Source of the DNA: JANNRA01 sp031401035
GTDB taxonomy: Bacteria; Desulfobacterota; Binatia; HRBIN30; CADEER01
Direction: 5' to 3'
Assembly: GCA_031401035.1 (NCBI GenBank)
Contig: JANNRA010000225.1
Coordinates: 1 to 14,844 of the forward strand
DNA: 14,844 nt
Shown here: positions 9,090-14,844 of the stretch, piece after piece
Layout of the letters: each line of letters begins with the position of its first letter
Numbering within the stretch: position 1 is the stretch's first letter
The notes under the pieces: generated by a model
Seen by the model: the letters and a program-made list of their open reading frames with translations, nothing else
Database searches by the model: none
What the model was told of the DNA's origin: nothing
Translations under genes and position numbers: made by a program

Positions 9090-9114
9090 CGCGGCACAGG
9101 TAGCACGATTCGCC

Positions 9115-9132
9115 GTCGCAGTTGTCGCAGTT
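9115..9132. repeat. Tandem 9-bp direct repeat GTCGCAGTT
   Basis: GTCGCAGTT occurs twice in a row (9115-9123 and 9124-9132) about 26 bases upstream of the regulator start, in the gap between divergent genes. It could be a binding site for a regulator of either gene; there is no further evidence. Confidence 0.5.
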
Positions 9133-9161
9133 GATGGCGACACGGCACAAGGGCAGTGGCC

Positions 9162-9190
9162 GGGACCGCGGGCGTCTCGCCCGCGGTCCC
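9162..9190. repeat. 12-bp perfect hairpin of a GC-rich repeat type
   Basis: GGGACCGCGGGC (9162-9173) and GCCCGCGGTCCC (9179-9190) are perfectly complementary around a GTCTC loop. The core CGGGCGTCTCGCCCG resembles a short intergenic repeat common in GC-rich genomes (recollection, not searched). It lies between divergent starts (9089 on -, 9248 on +), so a terminator is not expected. It would form in the leader of the glycosyltransferase transcript if that begins upstream. Confidence 0.75.
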
Positions 9191-9247
9191 AGCGAGGCTG
9201 CCCCTCCGGTCGCGCGGCGGTTGAACTGTCCCCGACGTTCGCGGCAC

Positions 9248-11371
9248 ATGCGCCGCGTGGGCACCGTCGCACTGCTCCTCGCCGCGTTGGCCGGGCTCGC
9301 CGGCAGCGCACTGCTCGCCGACGCGCGTTGGCTGCCGGGCCTGGCGCTGCTGGCGGCCAGCGTCGCCCTATGGCGCTGGCCGGCGTCGATCTGGGACGGC
9401 GCGCAGGGCGTCGAGCTCTCGCCCCGCAGGCGCCGCCTCGGCCTGCTCGCCGTCACCGCCCTGGCGGCGGGGTTCCGCCTCTGGCGCCTCGATCCGCCCG
9501 GGCTGTGGGGCGACGATGCGCTCAACGGCCTGCTCGCCTTCGAGATCCTCGACGGCGCCATCCGCTCGCCCTTCCAGATCGTCTCCCACTCGCACAGCAA
9601 TTTCCACGCGCTGACGATCTACCCCATCGCCGCCGCCTTCCGGCTCTTCGGCGCCGACCTGTGGACCCTGCGCCTGCCGGGCGTCCTGCTCGGCATCGCC
9701 GGCGCGCCGCTGCTCTACGGCATCGTCGCGCCGCTGTTCGGCGCCCGCGCCGCCCTCCTCGCGGCGCTGATCTACGCCGCCGCGCCGGCCGAGATCTCGC
9801 ACAGCAAGCAGCTCATCCAGATCGTCAGCGGCCAGTTCTGCCTGCTCGCCGGCCTGTGCCTGCTGGTGCAGGGCTGGACCGGCCGCCACCGCTGGCTCAT
9901 CACCGCCGCCGCCCTACCGCTGGCGGCCTGTGTCTACACCTACCACTCCGCCCGCATCGCCCCGCTGGTGGCGATGGCCTTCATCGTCGCCAGCATCGTC
10001 GCAGGGCGCCGCGAGCCGGCGCGCGCGCGGCGTATTGCGCCGCTGCTCGCGCTGCTCGCCGTGTTCCTCGTCGCCCTCATGCCGGCCGTCGTCGGCTACG
10101 TCCGCGATCCGAACGCGTTGACGGGCCGTGTCGCCGCCACCGGCATCTGGGTCGCCATGGCCGAGCAGCGCTCATGGGCGCCGCTGTGGGACGCCGCGTG
10201 GCGCACGCTGGCGATGTTCCACTACCAGCAGGGGCCGGAGTATCACTGGTTCGGACTCGGCTTCGATCCGGCCTGCAACCTCATCGTCGCCGCACTCTGC
10301 GTGCATGGGCTGGTCGAGAGCCTGCGCCGCTGGCGCCAGCCGCGCCATCTGCTGCTGCTCGCCTGGTTCGCCGTCGGCCTGGCGCCGGGGGTGCTCTCCG
10401 GCGGCGCGCCGCGCCTGTACCGCGCGCTGCTCGCCCTGCCCGTGGTGTGCATCTGGGCCGGGCTGCCGCTGGCGCGGCTGCTGGTGCTGCCGACGCCGCG
10501 GCTGGCGCGACCGATGGCTGTGCTGCTCGCCGCCGCCGTGCCGCTGCTCGACGCGCATCTCTACTTCTACCGCCTGTACACGCATCCCGTCTTCCACTGG
10601 TTCCAGGGCGAACGCCTGGTGACGATGGCGCGCGCGTTGCGGACGCGCGGCCCCGGCTGGACGGGGTACCTGCTGGCCGACAACTTCGACGCCCAGCACG
10701 AGTCGCTGCGCTTCCTGGCGCGCGCCTGGAACCTCGACCTGCGCAGCGTCGCCAGCCTCGCCGACGTCCTGCCACCGCGCGACCTGCCGCCGCGCGGCGC
10801 CCTGTACCTGATGAGCGAGGCGGCGCTGCCGGCCGTCGACGCCATCCGCTGGTACTATCCGGGCACGGACTTCACGGTGGAACGCGAGCCGACGCTGCGC
10901 TCCTGGGCGCTCGACGCGCGCTGGCCGCTGGCGACGTGGCCGGAGCGGCCGCGCCCGATCGCCGGCATCGTCGCCGTGCCGCGCAGCGCCCTCGAGCATC
11001 CGGTCGACGACCCGCCGATCGGCCTGCGCGCCGACTATGAGATCGACGCGCGCCACCTGACGCGCCGCGAACCGTACCCGCTGTACGTCTTCCTGGCGCC
11101 GACCTTCGCACAGCCGTTCCGGGTCCACTTCTCCGGCCGCCTGACCGTGCCCGAGCCGGGCGGCTACTACCTCGACGTCGACACCAACGGCACCGCCATG
11201 GCCTGGATCGACGGCGCCGCCATCAGTCCGACCACGCTGCTGCCGGCCGGCACCCACCCCTTCGCCCTCGCCGTCCGCGGCGTCCCCGGACACCACCACC
11301 TGCGCATCGAATGGCGCCCCCCCGGCCAACCCCCGGTGCCCGTCCCGCCGCGGGCCTTCGCGCCGCCGTGA
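9248..11371 (+). CDS. ArnT/PMT-like membrane glycosyltransferase with C-terminal PA14-like domain
   Basis: The 707-residue protein has about ten hydrophobic helices over residues 1-440, then a soluble part. After the first helices comes LDPPGLWGDDALN with Asp89-Asp90, where polyprenyl-phosphate-sugar transferases of the GT39/GT83 fold carry an acidic catalytic pair (usually DE), followed by the family-like LFGADLWTLRLPGVLLG. Such enzymes move a sugar from a lipid carrier to protein or lipid outside the membrane. Residues about 620-705 look like a PA14-type beta domain: PGGYYLDVDTNGTAMAWIDG, LPAGTHPFALAV, LRIEWRPPG. The ATG at 9248 directly precedes the first helix; an in-frame TTG at 9122 or ATG at 9134 would add a non-hydrophobic tail crossing the hairpin, so they are less likely. 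No clear ribosome binding site. Donor and acceptor are unknown. Confidence 0.85.
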   Translation: MRRVGTVALLLAALAGLAGSALLADARWLPGLALLAASVALWRWPASIWDGAQGVELSPRRRRLGLLAVTALAAGFRLWRLDPPGLWGDDALNGLLAFEILDGAIRSPFQIVSHSHSNFHALTIYPIAAAFRLFGADLWTLRLPGVLLGIAGAPLLYGIVAPLFGARAALLAALIYAAAPAEISHSKQLIQIVSGQFCLLAGLCLLVQGWTGRHRWLITAAALPLAACVYTYHSARIAPLVAMAFIVASIVAGRREPARARRIAPLLALLAVFLVALMPAVVGYVRDPNALTGRVAATGIWVAMAEQRSWAPLWDAAWRTLAMFHYQQGPEYHWFGLGFDPACNLIVAALCVHGLVESLRRWRQPRHLLLLAWFAVGLAPGVLSGGAPRLYRALLALPVVCIWAGLPLARLLVLPTPRLARPMAVLLAAAVPLLDAHLYFYRLYTHPVFHWFQGERLVTMARALRTRGPGWTGYLLADNFDAQHESLRFLARAWNLDLRSVASLADVLPPRDLPPRGALYLMSEAALPAVDAIRWYYPGTDFTVEREPTLRSWALDARWPLATWPERPRPIAGIVAVPRSALEHPVDDPPIGLRADYEIDARHLTRREPYPLYVFLAPTFAQPFRVHFSGRLTVPEPGGYYLDVDTNGTAMAWIDGAAISPTTLLPAGTHPFALAVRGVPGHHHLRIEWRPPGQPPVPVPPRAFAPP

Positions 11372-11390
11372 GCCCCCGACGACTGCCCGC

Positions 11391-11419
11391 TTGACGCTCC
11401 ATCGGCGGCGGTGTAGGCG
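11391..11419 (+). promoter_or_regulatory. Candidate sigma-70 promoter of the amidohydrolase gene
   Basis: TTGACG (11391-11396) is a good -35 match; 17 bases later TAGGCG (11414-11419) is a poor -10. The predicted transcription start would fall inside the palindrome at 11421-11440, which fits repression by an operator-bound protein. The weak -10 keeps this tentative. Confidence 0.3.
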
Positions 11420-11420
11420 C

Positions 11421-11440
11421 TGGCTAACGACTGTTAGCCA
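11421..11440. promoter_or_regulatory. 20-nt palindromic operator candidate
   Basis: TGGCTAACGACTGTTAGCCA is a perfect 8-bp inverted repeat around GACT. It ends right where the ribosome binding site AAGGAG (11441-11446) begins and is markedly more AT-rich than its surroundings. Size and symmetry resemble operators of TetR-family repressors, which often control lipid and aromatic catabolism genes. The same stem could also hide the ribosome binding site region in RNA, but eight base pairs ending before it make DNA-level control more likely. No regulator gene of that type is in the window. Confidence 0.6.
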
Positions 11441-11454
11441 AAGGAGACCTCGCG

Positions 11455-12585
11455 ATGCAGTACGAGATCGTGTCGGCCGATTCCCATATCATCGAACCTC
11501 CCGACCTGTGGGAGCAGTGGTTGGCGCCCGAGTTCCGCAAGCGTGCGCCGCAGTTGACCAAGGACGACGAAGGCGGCGACGCCTGGGACTTCCACGACGG
11601 CGGCAAGCCGATGACCATCGGCCTGGTGACGAAGACCAAGGGCCAGAGCTACGACGATCTGCGCTGGGGCGGCTCGCGCTACGAGACCATCAACCAGGGC
11701 TGCTTCGAGGCGACGGCGCGCGTCAAGGAGATGCAGGAGGACGGCCTGCAGCTCGAGGTGATCTATCCGCCGCAGCGCACGATGCGGCACTTCATGCTCT
11801 CCGACGACCAGGAGTTCCACCGCGCCGGGGTGCAGGCTTACAACGACTGGCTCGCCAAGGGCTTCGTCGGCAAGTCGCCGGCGCACTTCGTCGGCCAGGG
11901 GCAGATCCCCAACCTCGGCATCGACGCCGCGGTGGCCGAGATGAAGCGCGCCCGCGCCATGGGTCTGCGCGGTGTCGTCATCTCCAGCTGGCCGTCGGGC
12001 AAGCCGTTTCTCGACGACGACTGCGACCCCTTCTGGGCCGAAGCCGAGCGGTCGGGGACGCCGGTCAGCGTCCACATCAGCCTGGTGCACAAGGGCCAGC
12101 AGCGCGAACAGATCGGCAGCATCGCGCGCAAGGGCGAGGCCGCCCTCACCGGCTTCAGCGCCGCCGGCCTGACCACCATGCCGCTGATCGTCGGCGAGAC
12201 CATCTTCTGGGGCCTGTTCGACAAGTTCCCGAAGCTGAAGATGGTCGGCGTCGAGTGCGGCGCCGGCTGGGTGCCGTACTTCCTCGAGCAGATGGACGAC
12301 CGCTACTGGCGCAATCGCGGCTGGGCGAAGAGCAAGCTGCAGCACCAGCCGAGCGAGTACTTCAAGCGCAACTGGATGGCGACGTTTATGATCGACCACT
12401 ACGGCGTCGCCAATCGCCACTCGGTCGGCGTCCGCAACATGATGTGGTCCACCGACTACCCGCACCACGGCGCCGACTGGCCATACTCGCGCAAGGTGAT
12501 CGACGAGCAGTTCCACGGCGTCGCCGCCGAGGAGCGCGAACGCATGCTGGCGCGCAACTGCACCGAGCTCTACGGGCTCGACTGA
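11455..12585 (+). CDS. Amidohydrolase-2 family metal-dependent hydrolase/decarboxylase
   Basis: The 376-residue protein has the hallmarks of the amidohydrolase-2 (ACMSD-like) TIM-barrel family: an N-terminal metal motif ADSHIIEP (Asp9, His11), a mid-protein metal His in VSVHIS (His207), VECGAGWVPYFLEQMDD (Glu267 region) and the late acid in MWSTDYPHHG (Asp334). Members decarboxylate or hydrolyse aromatic and related carboxylates with Zn2+ or similar. The substrate here cannot be told from sequence. The ATG at 11455 has AAGGAG eight bases before it. It is 83 bases downstream of the glycosyltransferase but has its own operator-like palindrome, so it probably starts a transcription unit. A thiolase-like gene follows after a hairpin repeat, and both may act in one catabolic route (inference). 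Confidence 0.88.
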   Translation: MQYEIVSADSHIIEPPDLWEQWLAPEFRKRAPQLTKDDEGGDAWDFHDGGKPMTIGLVTKTKGQSYDDLRWGGSRYETINQGCFEATARVKEMQEDGLQLEVIYPPQRTMRHFMLSDDQEFHRAGVQAYNDWLAKGFVGKSPAHFVGQGQIPNLGIDAAVAEMKRARAMGLRGVVISSWPSGKPFLDDDCDPFWAEAERSGTPVSVHISLVHKGQQREQIGSIARKGEAALTGFSAAGLTTMPLIVGETIFWGLFDKFPKLKMVGVECGAGWVPYFLEQMDDRYWRNRGWAKSKLQHQPSEYFKRNWMATFMIDHYGVANRHSVGVRNMMWSTDYPHHGADWPYSRKVIDEQFHGVAAEERERMLARNCTELYGLD

Positions 12586-12605
12586 CGCGCTGCTCGATCC
12601 GTTCT

Positions 12606-12701
12606 TCAACGCGAAGACGCGAAGCCGCGAAGTTTCGCAGAGAAGGAAGCCATGGCTCTTCCTACTCCGCGATTCTCCGCGCCTTCGCGTCTCCGCGTTG
12701 A
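12606..12701. repeat. Imperfect long hairpin repeat between amidohydrolase and thiolase genes
   Basis: About 44 bases on each side (from TCAACGCGAAGACGCGAAG at 12606 to CTTCGCGTCTCCGCGTTGA ending at 12701) are inverted copies with roughly seven mismatches and a 2-base gap, centred on CCATGG (12650-12655). The AACGCGAAGACGCGAAG type is a familiar intergenic repeat style in GC-rich bacteria and differs from the one at 7631. It fills nearly the whole space between the two genes and its right end supplies GAGG, the possible ribosome binding site of the next gene. It may weaken read-through from the amidohydrolase gene. Confidence 0.8.
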
Positions 12702-12703
12702 GG
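12700..12703 (+). promoter_or_regulatory. Weak ribosome binding site of the thiolase gene at the repeat edge
   Basis: GAGG at 12700-12703 lies seven bases before the TTG start at 12711. It straddles the end of the hairpin repeat, and an in-frame TGA at 12699-12701 excludes any earlier start. Confidence 0.45.
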
Positions 12704-12710
12704 TCTTCTC

Positions 12711-13853
12711 TTGCTGTCTGACGCTGCGGCGATCGTCGGCGTTCACCAGACCGCCTTCTCGAAGCGGCTGGAGGGCAGCGAGCTGTCGCTGGCGGCGCAG
12801 GTCGTCGTCGCGGCGCTCAACGATGCCGGGTTGACGCCGCGCGACGTCGACGGCCTGGTCAAGAACGCCATGGAGGACACCGAGGAGCACGCCCTGGCGC
12901 GTGCCCTCGGCATCCCCAACCTGCGCTGGTTCTCGCAGGTACCGTACGGCGGCGGCGCCACCTGCGGCATGCTGGCGCAGGCGGCGGCGGCGTTCGCCGC
13001 CGGGCTGGCGACGACGGTGGTCTGCTGGCGGGTGCGCAAGCGCGCCTCGGGCGGACGGCCGTGGGCGCGCCTCGATGCGGCGGTGGGCGGCGACGCGCAG
13101 TTCGGTGTGCCCTACGGCCTGGCGCGGCCGGCCGACCAGGTGGCGATGCTGATGCGGCGGCACATGGTCGAGTACGGCTCGACCAGCGCCGACCTCGGCG
13201 CCATCGCCGTCGCCTGCCGCGCGCACGCGGCGCGCAACCCGCGGGCGCTGCGGCGCCAGCCGATCGCGCTGGCCGACCACCAGGCGTCGCGCCTGGTCAG
13301 CGACCCGCTGCGCCTGCTCGACTGCTGCCTCGAGACCGACGCCGCGGCGGCCGTCGTCGTCACCCGCGCCGAGCGCGCCCGCGATGCCGCCCAGCCGCCG
13401 GCGCACATCCGCGCCGCGGTGCAGGCCACCGGCGCGCAGGTCGGCCGCATGCTGGACTGGCACAAGCCGTTCCCGCTCGAATCCTCCGGCCTCGCGGCCG
13501 CCGCGACGCTCTACCGCCAGGCCGGCCTGGGGCCGGACGACATCGACTGCGCGCAGTTCTACGACTCGTTCACGCCGTTCGTGATCTTCGCCCTCGAGGC
13601 CTACGGCTTCTGCGCGCCCGGCGAGGGCGGCGGCTTCGCCGCCAGCGGCGCGCTCGCCTGGCCGGATGGACGGCTGCCGATCAACACGCACGGCGGCTCG
13701 CTGTCGGAGGGCTACGTGCAGGGCATGAACCACGTCATCGAAGCCGTCCGCCAACTGCGCGGCACCTCGACCTGCCAGCTGGCGCGCGTCGAGCACGTGC
13801 TGGTCACCAGCTCGACCAGCGTCCCGACCAGCGCGCTGATCCTCGGACGGTGA
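12711..13853 (+). CDS. Thiolase-like / SCP-2 lipid-transfer family protein
   Basis: The 380-residue protein begins with the typical AAIVGVHQTAFSK and keeps the C-terminal NTHGG (His327) and the YDSFT block (Tyr284) followed by EAYGFCAPGEGG. The classical thiolase CxSG nucleophile is replaced by YGGGATCG (Cys85), which groups it with non-decarboxylating thiolase-like proteins such as Ltp-type aldolases and acetyl-CoA acetyltransferase homologues. These often act with a DUF35 OB-fold partner, but none is encoded next to it here. TTG at 12711 is taken as start because an in-frame stop lies ten bases upstream and the family N-terminus begins right after. It stops 6 bases from psd, convergent. Exact reaction unknown; acyl-CoA side-chain cleavage is one option. 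Confidence 0.87.
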   Translation: MLSDAAAIVGVHQTAFSKRLEGSELSLAAQVVVAALNDAGLTPRDVDGLVKNAMEDTEEHALARALGIPNLRWFSQVPYGGGATCGMLAQAAAAFAAGLATTVVCWRVRKRASGGRPWARLDAAVGGDAQFGVPYGLARPADQVAMLMRRHMVEYGSTSADLGAIAVACRAHAARNPRALRRQPIALADHQASRLVSDPLRLLDCCLETDAAAAVVVTRAERARDAAQPPAHIRAAVQATGAQVGRMLDWHKPFPLESSGLAAAATLYRQAGLGPDDIDCAQFYDSFTPFVIFALEAYGFCAPGEGGGFAASGALAWPDGRLPINTHGGSLSEGYVQGMNHVIEAVRQLRGTSTCQLARVEHVLVTSSTSVPTSALILGR

Positions 13854-13859
13854 CGCCCC

Positions 13860-14714
13860 TCAACGGAGCGTGCCGATGCGCTGCCCGAGGCGCACCGGCG
13901 TGCCCGGCGGCTGCACGTCGAGCGTCAGCAGGCCCGGCGCGGCGACCACGACGATGGTCGAGCCGAATTCGAAGCGGCCCCATTCCTCGCCCTTCGCCAG
14001 ACCGACGTCGCGGTAGGTGCGCACCTCGGGCGCCGCCGCGGCGACGTTGGTGGTCAGGTCGTCGAAGGTCACCCGTATCTTGCCGACGTTGGTGGCGCCG
14101 ACGGCGACCAGGCACAGATCCTCGTCGTCGCCGCCCACCGACAGAAAGGCGCACAGTCGCTCGTTGACGGCGAAGAGGTCGGCGATGCCCTCGACGCCGA
14201 GCCGGTTCACCGGCCACAGGGCACCGGGGATCGCCGCGGCGCGGCGCACCCGCGCCGCGCAGGGCGCGTGGAAGCGATGGTAGTCGCGCGGCGACAGATA
14301 GAGGGTCGCGAAGGCGCCGCCCTCGTAGCGGCGCGCCGCCGCGGCGTCGCCGAGCAGCGCCGCCAGCGCGTAGGGCCGCCCTTTCACTTGCAGTGCCTGG
14401 CCGCCGGCGATCACCCCGGCGGCGCCCCAGGCGCCGTCGCAGGGCGAGACGAAGGCGTGCGGATCGGCGTCGATCGGCCGCACGCCGTCGCGCAGGGCGC
14501 GGGTGAAGAATGCCTGCAGGCTCTCGAACGAGGCGAGCCCGTCGCGGACTTCACTGAAGTCGACGCCAACCGCGCGCCCGAACGCGCGCACCGCCGGCTC
14601 CCGCAGGGGCGGCGGCAGGCGCCGCGACGCCAGCCAGCCAACCGCCCGCGACACGGTGTTGGTCGGCAGCAGGCGCAGGCCGGCCAGTGCCGCGCGCGTC
14701 GACAGCGATGCCAT
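13860..14714 (-). CDS. psd: Phosphatidylserine decarboxylase proenzyme
   Basis: The 284-residue proenzyme converts phosphatidylserine to phosphatidylethanolamine at the membrane. It cleaves itself before Ser252 in the motif FGST to give a small alpha chain (about 33 residues) bearing a pyruvoyl group. The other members of the catalytic triad are visible: Asp93 in SPCDGAWG and His146/His149 in DYHRFHAP. The start ATG at 14714 is chosen because AGAGGA lies seven bases before it and the family N-terminus (LLPTNTVSRAVGWLASRRLP) follows; an in-frame ATG at 14789 would add 25 unrelated residues. Length fits the family (E. coli 322). No phosphatidylserine synthase gene is in the window. It converges on the thiolase gene with only 6 bases between stops. 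Confidence 0.95.
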   Translation of the reverse strand: MASLSTRAALAGLRLLPTNTVSRAVGWLASRRLPPPLREPAVRAFGRAVGVDFSEVRDGLASFESLQAFFTRALRDGVRPIDADPHAFVSPCDGAWGAAGVIAGGQALQVKGRPYALAALLGDAAAARRYEGGAFATLYLSPRDYHRFHAPCAARVRRAAAIPGALWPVNRLGVEGIADLFAVNERLCAFLSVGGDDEDLCLVAVGATNVGKIRVTFDDLTTNVAAAAPEVRTYRDVGLAKGEEWGRFEFGSTIVVVAAPGLLTLDVQPPGTPVRLGQRIGTLR

Positions 14715-14721
14715 GGCGCCG

Positions 14722-14727
14722 TCCTCT
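14722..14727 (-). promoter_or_regulatory. Ribosome binding site deciding the psd start
   Basis: On the - strand AGAGGA lies seven bases before ATG at 14714. It supports this start over the upstream in-frame ATG at 14789, which has no comparable site. Confidence 0.6.
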
Positions 14728-14844
14728 ACACCGTCGCCGGCGCCGAATGCGACGCACCCCGACCGGGCGTCGCTGCCGGCGCTTCGCATGGCATCGTCAC
14801 GAGGTTGACGCTGGCTGTGCCGAATTGTGCTCCTGGCGGTGGGC
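14728..14844. other. Upstream region of psd, nothing recognised
   Basis: About 115 bases to the window end hold no recognisable gene, RNA or repeat. The psd promoter should be here or beyond the edge; no convincing -10/-35 is seen on the - strand. Confidence 0.5.

Noticed and set aside
9115..9248. A sigma-54 (-24/-12) promoter for the glycosyltransferase in the divergent gap.
   Set aside because: GGCAC occurs at 9144-9148, but no GC with the required spacing and no TTGCA-like -12 follows.
14804..14833. TTGACG near 14805 as a promoter leading rightwards out of the window.
   Set aside because: Seventeen bases later there is no -10-like hexamer, and no downstream gene is visible.

Overview
The window is a very GC-rich, densely coded stretch of bacterial chromosome. 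Coding density, convergent gene pairs, a Kdp potassium pump, an enhancer-binding (sigma-54 type) response regulator, a pyruvoyl phosphatidylserine decarboxylase and dispersed GC-rich hairpin repeats all suggest a Gram-negative environmental bacterium. A Myxococcota, Binatota or 'deltaproteobacterial' lineage would fit, but no rRNA or marker gene is present, so this is a guess from gene style.

Region 1 (1-7619, + strand) is a kdp operon: kdpF, kdpA, kdpB, kdpC, a short kdpD and a separate membrane histidine kinase. The six genes are packed with overlaps or gaps of 8-18 nt. The KdpFABC pump is canonical and carries all key residues. Sensing is not canonical: KdpD is cut down to its ATP-binding KdpD domain plus a universal-stress (USP) domain (384 aa), and the kinase is a separate HAMP-PAS-HisKA-HATPase protein translated from an ATGA overlap. 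No kdpE follows. Instead a convergent NtrC-type regulator (7719-9089, - strand) faces the kinase across a 27-bp perfect hairpin. The operon start is odd: the kdpF start and leader are repeated in inverted orientation at the left window edge, so a second, divergent kdpF start (or an assembly fold-back) lies at 1-52.

Region 2 (9248-11371, + strand) is a multi-spanning ArnT/PMT-like glycosyltransferase with a PA14-like C-terminal domain. It is divergent from the regulator, and the gap holds a GC-rich hairpin of a repeat type.

Region 3 (11372-13853, + strand) holds an amidohydrolase-2 family enzyme and a non-classical thiolase/lipid-transfer protein. The amidohydrolase has a 20-nt palindromic operator candidate just before its ribosome binding site. 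A second, different hairpin repeat separates the two genes and seems to set the TTG start of the thiolase gene. Both look like catabolic accessory enzymes of unknown substrate.

Region 4 (13860-14714, - strand) is phosphatidylserine decarboxylase (psd), convergent with the thiolase gene with 6 nt between stops. The remaining 130 bases are upstream of psd and show no clear gene.

The most interesting items are the split KdpD plus separate kinase plus NtrC-type regulator replacing KdpDE, the inverted duplication at the kdp start, and the operator palindrome in front of the amidohydrolase. Most other content is ordinary housekeeping or accessory metabolism.
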